A stretch of 64,000 bases of DNA from Oceanimonas aquatica (GTDB taxonomy: Bacteria; Pseudomonadota; Gammaproteobacteria; Enterobacterales; Aeromonadaceae): NCBI RefSeq assembly GCF_030732065.1, contig NZ_JAVBHX010000012.1:1-64000 (forward strand), given 5' to 3'. The notes under the pieces are model-generated. The model was given only the letters and a program-made list of their open reading frames with translations, was not told where the DNA came from and did not search any database. Both the position numbers and the translations under genes were made by a program. Shown here piece after piece: positions 38,499 through 46,810 of this stretch. Each line of letters opens with the position of its first letter. Position 1 is the stretch's first letter.

Positions 38499-38541
38499 TA
38501 AAAACGCCGGGAGTGCGGCGAAATGTCGCACTCCCGGCGTT
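38499..38541 (-). terminator. Strong terminator of the puuA-nhaC transcript
   Basis: A perfect 15-bp stem, AACGCCGGGAGTGCG (38503-38517) and CGCACTCCCGGCGTT (38527-38541), 9-base loop; on the minus strand it runs into TTTTTATT. It separates nhaC from regB, which follows in the same direction. Confidence 0.88.
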
Positions 38542-38624
38542 CTCAGTTACGTATTTTTAGCGCTTGTCGGACCGTGCAAACTGTCGGCCAAAGCGCAACT
38601 CTGCTGCTTCGCATTGCCAAATCT

Positions 38625-40577
38625 TCAGGAAGGTGTTTTGGCTGCCTCAACAGGCTCAACAGTGACCGGCTCACTTTCCTCGGCGTCGGCACGCTTGCCC
38701 AGCAGCCGCAGGCCGGCGGCCATGGCCAGGGAACAGATGATGATACCCAGCCACCAGGGCATGCCGTAGGCCACGGGCACAATGCCGAACAGGGTGGCAA
38801 TCACGCCCACAAACAGCGCATAGGGCAACTGAGTACGCACATGCTCTACCAGGCCGCAGCCCGAGGTCATGGCCGCCAGCAGGGTGGTTTCGGCCAGGGG
38901 AGAACAATGGTCGCCCCATACCGCCCCCGCCAGCACCGCCGCTACCGAGGCGTAGAACAGGTGCATGGCCTCCGGATCGCCGGCCAGGCCGTGGTGCTGC
39001 AGCACCGCCCAGGCCAGGGGCACCACCAGGGGCATCATGATACCCATCACGCCCCAGGAAGAGCCGGTGGCAAAGGCGGTAAAGGCCGACAGTACAAACA
39101 CGCTTACCGGGATCAGCTCCGGCTGCAGGCTGTCGCTGAGCACGCTTACCAGGTAATCGCTGGTGTTCAGGGTCTCGTTCACCGACGACAGCGACCAGGC
39201 CATCATCAGAATGGTGATGGGCAGCAGCATCGACTTCACGCCTTCAAACCAGTAATGAGCGGCCTCGTCCATGCTCAGCAGGCCCTGCAGGCGGGTCATC
39301 ACCAGCGCCACCAGAGTACTGAGCAGGGAGCCCCACATCATGGCGGTAAAGGAGTCGCTGTTACCGAACACCTCGCGCAGGCCGGCCTCGGCAGGAAAGC
39401 CCAGCTCGCTCATGCCGGTATACCAGATACCCCCAAGGGTAGTGAACACCAGTACCGTCATCGGAATAATGGCGTTCAGAGCCCGGTGGGGAATACCCGG
39501 TTTGGCGTCGATGCTGGCTTCCTCGGCAATGGCTTCCCGGTCGGTCAGTTCATCATCCGCCTCTGCCTGCCGGCGAACCGCCCGCTGCTCGGCCTTGAGC
39601 ATGGGGCCGAAATCCCGGCCGGAAAGGCTGATCATAAATACGAACACCAGTGCCAGTATGGGGTAGAAGCTGTAACTGATGGACGCCATAAACACGCCGT
39701 AGGCAGAGCCGTCAAAGCCGTCCACCAGACTGAGCGCCTCGTCAATCAAGCCTACCTGAAAGCCAATCCAGGTGGTTACCAGCAAAATGGCCGACACGGG
39801 TGCGGCGGTGGAGTCCACCAGATAGGCCAGCTTTTCCCGGGAGATACGCAGCCTGTCGGTAATGTTGCGCATGGTATTGCCCACGATCAGGGCATTGGCG
39901 TAGTCATCAAAGAAAATCGCGGTGCCCAGCAGACCGGTGGTGGTCTGGGCGCTGCGCCGGCCGCGCACGAAGCGGGTAATGTGCCGGGCAATGCCGACGG
40001 TGCCGCCGTTGCGGGAAATAATGCCCACCATGCCGCCGATCAGCAGACAGAACAGCACCACCGACATGTGCTCGGAGTCGCTGGCGGCCGTCAGTACATG
40101 CACGTTCACCGAGTCGAGCACGCTGTTGAGCAGCTTGTCGCCGGCCAGGCCATAACCCAGCCAGCCGCCACAGCAAATAGCCACGAACAGCGCCAGTATC
40201 ACCTGACGAAACGCCAGTGCCAGCACGATCGCCAGCAGCGCCGGCACCACCGACAGCCAGGCCGAAATGGCCGGACTGGCCGCTTCGGCCAGCACAGTGC
40301 CGGCCTCGTTCTGCAGGCTGAGCGCCAGGCTGTCGGCCTCGGTGACCAGCTCAGTGCTGGCATTGCCGTCCACCGGGGTCAGGGCATGACGACGCTCCCC
40401 CTGCACCAGCCACAGGGGCTGGTCGGTGGCACCGGTCACCGTCACCTCAAAGGGAATGCCCTTCAGTACCAGGGCCGGGGCTTCAAGAGCAGGACCATCG
40501 GCCCGGGTCAGCCCGGGCAGCAGTAAAACAAGGGTAAGCAGCGGCATCAGCCAGCGGCGAATATGACATCCTTCCAT
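38625..40577 (-). CDS. nhaC: NhaC-family antiporter with an extracytoplasmic N-terminal domain
   Basis: A 650-residue inner-membrane transporter of the NhaC (IT superfamily) type. It begins with a cleavable-looking signal (about 1-26), then a soluble domain of about 80 residues, then about 11-12 helices. NhaC blocks such as GTAIFFDDYANALIVG, TGSSWGVMGIMMPL and GDHCSPLAETT are clear. Only 14 bases separate it from puuA upstream, and RBS AGGAGA precedes the ATG, so it is the second gene of the puuA operon. A Na+/H+ antiporter is the family default; polyamine or product exchange is an inference from context. Confidence 0.85.
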   Translation of the reverse strand: MEGCHIRRWLMPLLTLVLLLPGLTRADGPALEAPALVLKGIPFEVTVTGATDQPLWLVQGERRHALTPVDGNASTELVTEADSLALSLQNEAGTVLAEAASPAISAWLSVVPALLAIVLALAFRQVILALFVAICCGGWLGYGLAGDKLLNSVLDSVNVHVLTAASDSEHMSVVLFCLLIGGMVGIISRNGGTVGIARHITRFVRGRRSAQTTTGLLGTAIFFDDYANALIVGNTMRNITDRLRISREKLAYLVDSTAAPVSAILLVTTWIGFQVGLIDEALSLVDGFDGSAYGVFMASISYSFYPILALVFVFMISLSGRDFGPMLKAEQRAVRRQAEADDELTDREAIAEEASIDAKPGIPHRALNAIIPMTVLVFTTLGGIWYTGMSELGFPAEAGLREVFGNSDSFTAMMWGSLLSTLVALVMTRLQGLLSMDEAAHYWFEGVKSMLLPITILMMAWSLSSVNETLNTSDYLVSVLSDSLQPELIPVSVFVLSAFTAFATGSSWGVMGIMMPLVVPLAWAVLQHHGLAGDPEAMHLFYASVAAVLAGAVWGDHCSPLAETTLLAAMTSGCGLVEHVRTQLPYALFVGVIATLFGIVPVAYGMPWWLGIIICSLAMAAGLRLLGKRADAEESEPVTVEPVEAAKTPS

Positions 40578-40591
40578 GGGACTTTCTCCTG

Positions 40592-41965
40592 TCAGACCGA
40601 ACGCAGATACCAGTCATACTCCTGCGAGCTGACATGGCGCATAAACAGTTGCCGCTCGCCATAGCGGTTGGCGTGGTACACCCGGCAGAACTCCTGACCC
40701 AGGTATTCCGGCAGGATCTCGTTGCGTTGCCACTGATCCAGGGCCTGGATCCAGCTGTTGGGCAGACTGGGCGGGTGGCTGGCATAGGCGTTGCCGGTCA
40801 CCGGCTCGGGGGCCTTCGGTTGGTGAGTCAGGCCATAGTGAATGCCGGCCAGAATGCTGGCCACCAGCAGATAGGGGTTGGCATCGGCGCCGGCCACACG
40901 GTGCTCCAGCCGGCGGGCGGCAGGGTTACCGCCGGGCACACGCACCGCCACGGTGCGGTTGTCGGCACCCCAGGTCTGGCTCATGGGCACATAGTAACCG
41001 GGCTGAAAACGGCGGTAGCTGTTGGCATTGGGCGCAAACACCACCATGGACTCGGGCATCAGCGCCAGCACCCCGGCCACCGCCTGTTGCAGCAGCTCGC
41101 TGCCCAGGGCCTGCTCATCGTTACCGCAGAAAAGGTTGTTGCCGTCGCGGTCCACCAGGCTCACGTGAATATGAGTGCCGCTGCCCGCCTCCTGGTTGTA
41201 GGGCTTGGCCATAAAGGTGGCTTCCATGCTGTGGCGCGCCGCCACCCCCTTGATCAGCCGCTTGAGCAATACCGCCTCGTCGCAGGCCTGCATGGCGTCG
41301 GGTCTGTGCTTGAGGTTGATCTCGAACTGGCCCGGGGCGCACTCGGCAATGGCGGTGTCCACCGGCAGGTTCTGGGTCAGGGCCGACTGCTGAATGCTTT
41401 CGAGAAAATCGCAGTAGTCATCAAGATCCGACAGCGAATACACCTGACACTGACGATCCCGCTTGCCGCTCACCGGCGACACCGGCGGCTGCAACTGGTG
41501 CTCATCATCCCGTTCCCGATCGATCACATAAAACTCGGTTTCCACCGCCACCACCGGCGTCAGGCCCAGATCGGAAAAACGATCCAGCACCCGCTGCAGC
41601 ACATGGCGGGGATCATACACAAAGGGGCTGTGATCGTTTTCATACATGCTCATCAGCAGCTGGGCACAGGGTCTGTCCTGCCAGGGCACCCGGCTCAGGG
41701 TGCCGGGTACCGGAAAGCACAACCGGTCGCCTTCGCCCTGATCCAGCCCCAGCCCGGTTTCCTCAATGGTGTTGCCGTTAATGTCGAGGGCAAACAGCGA
41801 GGCCGGCAGACAGACCCCTTCCTCATAGGCCTTGAGCAGGCTGTCCCGGGGAATACGCTTGCCGCGGATCACCCCGTTGATGTCGCCGATCATAAGATCG
41901 ATGGAATTGATATCCGGGTTTCGTTCCAGAAATTCCCGGGCCTCTTGCATGCCCTTGTCACTCAT
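40592..41965 (-). CDS. puuA: Gamma-glutamylpolyamine synthetase (PuuA/SpuB type)
   Basis: A 457-residue glutamine-synthetase-fold enzyme that ligates glutamate to putrescine or a related amine with ATP. An N-terminal beta-grasp domain carries GDINGVIRGKRIP; the catalytic domain has VETEFYVID, the glutamate-site block EINLKHRPD, and KPYNQEAGSGTHIHVS. The start MSDKGMQEA follows GGAGG; the longer frame runs into the promoter. Divergent from puuD across 263 bases that hold a PuuR-box match. Confidence 0.92.
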   Translation of the reverse strand: MSDKGMQEAREFLERNPDINSIDLMIGDINGVIRGKRIPRDSLLKAYEEGVCLPASLFALDINGNTIEETGLGLDQGEGDRLCFPVPGTLSRVPWQDRPCAQLLMSMYENDHSPFVYDPRHVLQRVLDRFSDLGLTPVVAVETEFYVIDRERDDEHQLQPPVSPVSGKRDRQCQVYSLSDLDDYCDFLESIQQSALTQNLPVDTAIAECAPGQFEINLKHRPDAMQACDEAVLLKRLIKGVAARHSMEATFMAKPYNQEAGSGTHIHVSLVDRDGNNLFCGNDEQALGSELLQQAVAGVLALMPESMVVFAPNANSYRRFQPGYYVPMSQTWGADNRTVAVRVPGGNPAARRLEHRVAGADANPYLLVASILAGIHYGLTHQPKAPEPVTGNAYASHPPSLPNSWIQALDQWQRNEILPEYLGQEFCRVYHANRYGERQLFMRHVSSQEYDWYLRSV

Positions 41966-42013
41966 GGTGACCTCCATGTTGCGTTTTAATAACCATCCAG
42001 AATGCCATTTGTT

Positions 42014-42028
42014 ATAGGATAATGAACA
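42014..42028. promoter_or_regulatory. PuuR-type operator upstream of puuA
   Basis: ATAGGATAATGAACA agrees at 12 of 15 positions with the E. coli PuuR box AAAATATAATGAACA, including the whole ATAATGAACA core except for flanking bases. It lies about 50 bases before the puuA start in the puuA-puuD gap, and a puuR homologue is at 46155-46730. The gap also has direct repeats AAAGGTTAA and AAGGGTTAA near 42056 and 42077 of unknown meaning. Confidence 0.72.
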
Positions 42029-42228
42029 ATTCAAGACAATCACCCGGCCACCAAAAAGGTTAAATGGTTGTAAAAAAGGGTTAACCTCGTCACACTATTT
42101 AAACCTAAATACCGTTTAATTACGCTTTCACGCTGGATTTTGCGTCATTAGCATGCTTCCATGACCCTATCAACCCGACGGTGAGATCCGTTGAATATAT
42201 AAACCAACCGGTTTGAGCAGGTGTAAGC

Positions 42229-42990
42229 ATGGAAAGAATAATGCACAAGCCCCTGATTGGCGTGACTGCCTGTCAGCGACAGATTGAAGGGCACCATTGC
42301 CACATGGTGGTGAACAAGTACGTGGACGCCCTGCGCCATTCGGCGAAGGTGGAAGTGGTGCTGCTGCCGGCCCTGGCCGAAGGCCTGAACGAAGGGATCC
42401 TTGAACGCCTCGACGGCCTTTGCCTCACCGGCAGCTACAGCAATGTGGATCCGCGCCATTACGCCGCCGATCAGGATCACACCGAGTGCCGGCTGGATCC
42501 GGATCGGGACGGATCCGCGCTGTCTTTGATCCGCGCCGCCCGCCGGCTGCAACTGCCGCTGCTGGGGATTTGCCGCGGCCTGCAGGAAATGAACGTGGCC
42601 TACGGCGGCAACCTGCGCCAGCCGCTGCAGGAACTGCCCGGCCTGATGGATCATCGCGAGCCGGATACCGTCGGCGTCAACAACCACTACGAGCCGGCCC
42701 ACGCCCTCAGTCTGAATCCGGACGGCCTGCTGCACCGGCTTACCGGTGAGCTGAACTTTGAGGTGAACTCATTGCACCAGCAGGGCATTGACCGCCTCGG
42801 CGAGGGCCTGGTGGCCGAGGCCCTGGCGCCGGACGGCCTGGTGGAAGCCATCAGTGATCCCACCCTGCCCTTTGCTCTGGGCGTGCAGTGGCACCCGGAG
42901 TGGCGCACCGATGAACACCCGCTCTACGCCGCCATCTTTACCGCCTTTGGCGCCGCCTGCGCGAACTACCGCCAGCGCGTCAACGCCTGA
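42229..42990 (+). CDS. puuD: Gamma-glutamyl-GABA hydrolase (PuuD/SpuA type)
   Basis: A 253-residue class I glutamine-amidotransferase-like hydrolase that releases GABA from gamma-glutamyl-GABA. The catalytic triad is Cys115 (GICRGLQE), His222 and Glu224 (VQWHPEW). The sequence tracks E. coli PuuD, including NSLHQQG and SPDGLVEA-like blocks. An ATG at codon 5 is an alternative start. It completes the gamma-glutamyl polyamine route with puuA, spuC and puuC. Confidence 0.92.
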   Translation: MERIMHKPLIGVTACQRQIEGHHCHMVVNKYVDALRHSAKVEVVLLPALAEGLNEGILERLDGLCLTGSYSNVDPRHYAADQDHTECRLDPDRDGSALSLIRAARRLQLPLLGICRGLQEMNVAYGGNLRQPLQELPGLMDHREPDTVGVNNHYEPAHALSLNPDGLLHRLTGELNFEVNSLHQQGIDRLGEGLVAEALAPDGLVEAISDPTLPFALGVQWHPEWRTDEHPLYAAIFTAFGAACANYRQRVNA

Positions 42991-43044
42991 AGAAACTCGC
43001 TCGAACAAGAGGGTACAGGCCGTTGCCATCGCCGAGCATACAGG

Positions 43045-43060
43045 GGCGAGCTTGCTCGCT
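43045..43060. repeat. REP-like short palindrome
   Basis: GGCGAGCTTGCTCGCT in the puuD-spuC gap resembles the palindromic core of Pseudomonas-type REP elements (GCGGGCAAGCCCGC). A related unit lies at 46076-46092 after puuC. Confidence 0.5.
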
Positions 43061-43073
43061 AGCACCGAGCTTA

Positions 43074-43112
43074 TTGACTGACCGAACTTCCAGTGAAAGT
43101 TCGCAGCAGTCA
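43074..43112. repeat. Long interrupted hairpin in the puuD-spuC gap
   Basis: Outer arms TTGACTG (43074-43080) and CAGTCAA (43106-43112), inner arms CGAACTT (43083-43089) and AAGTTCG (43097-43103). It lies 85-120 bases before the spuC start. No T-run follows on the plus strand, so it is leader structure or an operator pair, not a terminator. Confidence 0.6.
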
Positions 43113-43196
43113 AAAAGTGAAGGTGGCAATTTATGCTGCGTGTTGGCGTGGCAATGGTCTGTACCTAAGCAACAGATGAACGAAAAGGACACCATC

Positions 43197-44558
43197 ATGC
43201 ATCAGTACAACACTCAAGAATTGCGCCAGCAGGACGGCCAGCACCACCTGCATCCCTTTACCGATACCAAGGATCTGGGCAGCAACAGCCGCATCATCAC
43301 CAGTGCCGAGGGCATCTATATTGTTGATTCACAAGGCAACCGCATTCTCGATGCCATGGCCGGCCTCTGGTGCGTGAACCTGGGCTATGGCCGCCAGGAG
43401 CTAGTGGACGCCGCCGCCGCCCAGATGACCGAGCTGCCCTACTACAACAACTTCTTCAAGACCGCCCACCCACCGGCGATCAAACTGGCCAAAAAGCTCA
43501 CCGAGCTGGCCCCCGAGCACATCAACCATGTGTTCTTTACCGGCTCCGGCTCCGAGTCCAACGACACGGTCGTGCGCATGGTGCGCCGCTACTGGCAGCT
43601 CAAGGGCCAGCCGGAAAAAACCGTGATCATCGGCCGGCGCAACGGCTACCACGGCTCCACCGTGGCCGGCGCCAGCCTGGGCGGCATGGCCCCCATGCAC
43701 GAGCAGGGCGGCCCCATGCTGGCGGACGTGGAGCACATCGCTCAGCCCTACTGGTTTGGCGAAGGCCGGGAAATGAGCCCGGAAGAATTCGGTCTGCTGG
43801 CGGCGCGTTCTCTGGAGCAGAAGATCAAGGAACTGGGTGTGGACAGGGTGGCGGCCTTTATTGCCGAGCCGGTGCAGGGTGCCGGCGGCGTGATCATTCC
43901 GCCCGAAAGCTACTGGCCCGAAATTCAGCGCATCTGCGATCACTACGGCATTTTGCTGATTGCCGACGAGGTGATCTGCGGCTTTGGCCGGCTGGGCCAA
44001 TGGTTCGGCAGCCAGCATTTCAATATCAAGCCCGATCTCATGCCCATCGCCAAGGGGCTGTCTTCCGGCTATCTGCCCATCGGCGGCGTGCTGGTGGGTG
44101 ATCGGGTGGCCGAGACCCTGATCGAGCAGGGCGGCGAGTTCTACCACGGCTTTACCTATTCCGGTCACCCGGCCTGCGCCGCCGTGGCCCTGCGCAATCT
44201 GGAGCTGATGGAAGAAGACGGGGTGCTGGAGCACGTGCGCGAAGTGGCCGCGCCCTACTTTGCCGAACGCTGGGCCAGCCTGGCGGATCACCCGCTGGTG
44301 GGCGAGGCCCGCAGTCTGGGACTGCTGGGTGCGCTGGAGCTGGTGGCCGACAAAACCACCCTGGCCCGTTTTGAGCCGGGTATCGGCGGCCGCTGTCGGG
44401 ACAACTGCTTTAACACCGGCATCGTCATGCGCTCCGTGGGCGAAACCATGGTGGTGTCGCCGCCCCTGGTGATCACCAGGCCCGAAATTGACGAGCTGGT
44501 ACGCCTGGCCCGGGAAAGCCTGGACACCACAGCCCGCCAGCTCGGCATCATGGACTGA
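43197..44558 (+). CDS. spuC: Polyamine:pyruvate aminotransferase (SpuC-like)
   Basis: A 453-residue class III PLP aminotransferase. PLP lysine Lys286 (IAKGLSSGYLP), Asp257 in IADEV, phosphate-binding GSGSESND (116-123). It closely resembles Pseudomonas SpuC, which transaminates putrescine or its gamma-glutamyl derivative with pyruvate. Start 43197 has AAAAGGAC upstream; longer starts at 43176 and 43023 lack a site. No puuB oxidase is present in the window, so this enzyme probably performs that step. 10 bases before puuC. Confidence 0.91.
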   Translation: MHQYNTQELRQQDGQHHLHPFTDTKDLGSNSRIITSAEGIYIVDSQGNRILDAMAGLWCVNLGYGRQELVDAAAAQMTELPYYNNFFKTAHPPAIKLAKKLTELAPEHINHVFFTGSGSESNDTVVRMVRRYWQLKGQPEKTVIIGRRNGYHGSTVAGASLGGMAPMHEQGGPMLADVEHIAQPYWFGEGREMSPEEFGLLAARSLEQKIKELGVDRVAAFIAEPVQGAGGVIIPPESYWPEIQRICDHYGILLIADEVICGFGRLGQWFGSQHFNIKPDLMPIAKGLSSGYLPIGGVLVGDRVAETLIEQGGEFYHGFTYSGHPACAAVALRNLELMEEDGVLEHVREVAAPYFAERWASLADHPLVGEARSLGLLGALELVADKTTLARFEPGIGGRCRDNCFNTGIVMRSVGETMVVSPPLVITRPEIDELVRLARESLDTTARQLGIMD

Positions 44559-44568
44559 GGAGGCGACC

Positions 44569-46062
44569 ATGACGCAACACACCCTTGCCCACTGGCAAGC
44601 CCTGAGTGAAGGACTGCGGCCCGAGGGCCGCGCCTTTATCAACGGCCGCTACTGCGAAGCCATTTCCGGCGAACGCTTTGCCAGTGTTAACCCGGCTACC
44701 GGCGCCCAACTGGCCGAGGTGGCCAGCTGTGACGAGCAGGACGCCGACCTGGCGGTGACCCACGCGCGCACCGCCCTGCCCCACTGGGCCGACCTGGCCC
44801 CGGCGGAGCGCAAACGCATTCTGCTGCAGTTCGCCAGTCTGGTAGAGCAACACGCCGAGGAGCTGGCGCTGCTGGAAACCCTGGATATGGGCAAGCCCAT
44901 CTCCAACAGCCTGGAAGTGGACCTGCCCGCGGCGGTGCGCTGCCTGCGCTGGAACGCCGAGGCCATCGACAAGGTATATGGCGAAATCGCCCCCACCGCC
45001 GCCAGCAGCCTGGGACTGGTGATCCGGGAACCCCTGGGCGTGGTGGCCGCCATCGTGCCCTGGAACTTTCCGCTGATGATGGCCTGCTGGAAAATTGCCC
45101 CGGCCCTGGCCGCCGGCAATACCGTAATCCTGAAGCCGTCGGAGAAGTCTCCGCTGAGTGCGCTGCGGCTGGCGGCGCTGGCCGATGAGGCCGGCCTGCC
45201 TGCCGGCGTGTTGCAGGTGCTGCCCGGCTACGGTCATACCGTAGGCAAGGCCCTGGCCCTGCACATGGACGTCAATGCCCTGGCCTTTACCGGCTCCACC
45301 GGCGTGGGCAAGCTGCTGACCCAGTATGCGGGCGAGTCCAACATGAAGCGCACCTTTATGGAGTGCGGCGGCAAGAGCGCAAATATCGTGTTTGCCGACG
45401 CCGGCAATCTGGATCGCGTGGCAGAGCAAGCGGCCCAGGCCATTTTCTACAACCAGGGCGAGGTGTGCATCGCCGGATCCCGGCTGCTGGTGGAAAATTC
45501 CATTAAAGATGAGCTGGTGGAGCGCATCCTGCACTTTGCAAGCGCCTGGCAACCCGGCAATCCATTGGATCCGGCCACCGCCATGGGGGCCATCGTCGAT
45601 GCCACCCAGCTCGACGGCATTGCCGGCCACGTAGCCGCGGCACACAAACAGGGCGCGCGCCTGCGCACCGGCGGCGAGCCGGTGAACATGAACGGCGGCC
45701 TGTATTTTGCCCCCACGGTGTTTGACAAGGTGGACAACGGCATGGCCCTGGCGCGGGAAGAGGTGTTCGGCCCGGTGCTGGCGGTGATCGGCTTTGACAG
45801 CGCCGACGAGGCGGTGGCCATCGCCAACGACTCCCCATACGGTCTGGCGGCGGCGGTCTGGACTCAAAACCTGGATCGCGCCCTGACCACGGCACGGCGG
45901 CTGGAATCGGGCCAGGTGTTCGTCAACAACTACGCCGGCGGCGACATGACGGTGCCCTTTGGCGGCTATAAGCAGTCCGGCAACGGCCGCGACAAGTCGC
46001 TGCACTCCCTGGCCGAATACAGCCAGCTGAAAACCACCTGGATAGAGTTCGGGGTGGGCTGA
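44569..46062 (+). CDS. puuC: Gamma-glutamyl-gamma-aminobutyraldehyde dehydrogenase PuuC
   Basis: A 497-residue NAD(P)+ aldehyde dehydrogenase. Oxyanion Asn166 (PWNFPLM), general base Glu265 (MECGGKS), nucleophile Cys300 (GEVCIAG). The C-terminus (GDMTVPFGGYKQSGNGRDKS) is almost that of E. coli PuuC. It oxidises the aldehyde made by the aminotransferase; PuuD then releases GABA. RBS GGAGG. Followed by three hairpins, the last a terminator. Confidence 0.93.
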   Translation: MTQHTLAHWQALSEGLRPEGRAFINGRYCEAISGERFASVNPATGAQLAEVASCDEQDADLAVTHARTALPHWADLAPAERKRILLQFASLVEQHAEELALLETLDMGKPISNSLEVDLPAAVRCLRWNAEAIDKVYGEIAPTAASSLGLVIREPLGVVAAIVPWNFPLMMACWKIAPALAAGNTVILKPSEKSPLSALRLAALADEAGLPAGVLQVLPGYGHTVGKALALHMDVNALAFTGSTGVGKLLTQYAGESNMKRTFMECGGKSANIVFADAGNLDRVAEQAAQAIFYNQGEVCIAGSRLLVENSIKDELVERILHFASAWQPGNPLDPATAMGAIVDATQLDGIAGHVAAAHKQGARLRTGGEPVNMNGGLYFAPTVFDKVDNGMALAREEVFGPVLAVIGFDSADEAVAIANDSPYGLAAAVWTQNLDRALTTARRLESGQVFVNNYAGGDMTVPFGGYKQSGNGRDKSLHSLAEYSQLKTTWIEFGVG

Positions 46063-46075
46063 TTAGCCCTGGAGC

Positions 46076-46112
46076 GCGGGCGGCTCGCCCGCAATTTGCC
46101 GCAATGCGGCAA
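46076..46112. repeat. Two short palindromes after puuC, one REP-like
   Basis: GCGGGC (46076-46081) with GCCCGC (46087-46092), then TTGCCGC (46096-46102) with GCGGCAA (46106-46112). The first resembles the REP-like unit at 43045. They precede the terminator and may block 3' exonucleases. Confidence 0.55.
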
Positions 46113-46123
46113 GGTATTCACAC

Positions 46124-46155
46124 ACCAAGGGCGCCAAAAGGCGCCCTTGGTTTTT
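46124..46155. terminator. Bidirectional terminator between puuC and puuR
   Basis: A 12-bp stem, ACCAAGGGCGCC (46124-46135) and GGCGCCCTTGGT (46140-46151), loop AAAA, then TTTT on the plus strand. It ends the puuD-spuC-puuC transcript; it abuts the puuR stop. Confidence 0.88.
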
Positions 46156-46730
46156 CAGAAATGCTTGGCGGGGGTGGAGCAGCTGACGATACGGCAGGGT
46201 TGATCGCTGTTGTTGCGAAAGCGGTGAGGCTGAGTGGTGGAAAAATAGTAGCTGTCGCCTTCCTTCAGCAGCCGGTGCTGAGCGCCGATAGTGATCTCGA
46301 TTTCCCCTTCGATCACCACGCCGGCTTCTTCACCGTGGTAGGCCATCATATCGTGGCCGGTGTCCACGCCGGGCGGATAGGTCTCCACAATAAAGGACAT
46401 GGCCCGGTTCTTGCGGTTGTAACCCACCAGTTTCAGCGACAAATTGCCGCTGCCCACGTCCTGCAGTTCCTCGGGGCTGAAAAAAATTTGATCGGTGTTT
46501 TCCAGATCCAGGGTAAAAAACTCTCCCACCGTCATGGGAATGCCGTCGAGGATCTTCTTCAGCGAGCTCACCGACGGGCTGACCTTGCCCTGTTCGATCA
46601 GCGACAGGCTGGAGTGAGTCACGCCGGTGCGTTTGGCCAGCTCCCGCTGGGAAATATTGCGCATCAGGCGCACCGCCTTCAGGCGGGTGCCCACATCGTT
46701 ATTGTCGTCGCCCTGCTTCGCCGTTGTCAT
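46155..46730 (-). CDS. puuR: XRE-cupin regulator PuuR
   Basis: A 191-residue repressor with an N-terminal XRE helix-turn-helix (about 13-68; SQRELAKRTGVTHSSLSLIEQGKVSPS) and a C-terminal cupin sensor (about 110-185). It closely resembles E. coli PuuR, the putrescine-responsive repressor of puu genes. The likely target is the ATAATGAACA box between puuA and puuD. It is convergent with puuC. Confidence 0.92.
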   Translation of the reverse strand: MTTAKQGDDNNDVGTRLKAVRLMRNISQRELAKRTGVTHSSLSLIEQGKVSPSVSSLKKILDGIPMTVGEFFTLDLENTDQIFFSPEELQDVGSGNLSLKLVGYNRKNRAMSFIVETYPPGVDTGHDMMAYHGEEAGVVIEGEIEITIGAQHRLLKEGDSYYFSTTQPHRFRNNSDQPCRIVSCSTPAKHF

Positions 46731-46810
46731 GTTGCTCCGTTACACAAAAAAGAAAATCCTCGGCAAATTCTACTCAATGCCAAATCCGGCTGTAAATTGA
46801 ATTCCAGCCC

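Noticed and set aside
38523-40526. 667-codon plus-strand frame opposite nhaC
   Set aside because: Rich in Gln, His and Gly with no domain; the membrane protein on the other strand is real.
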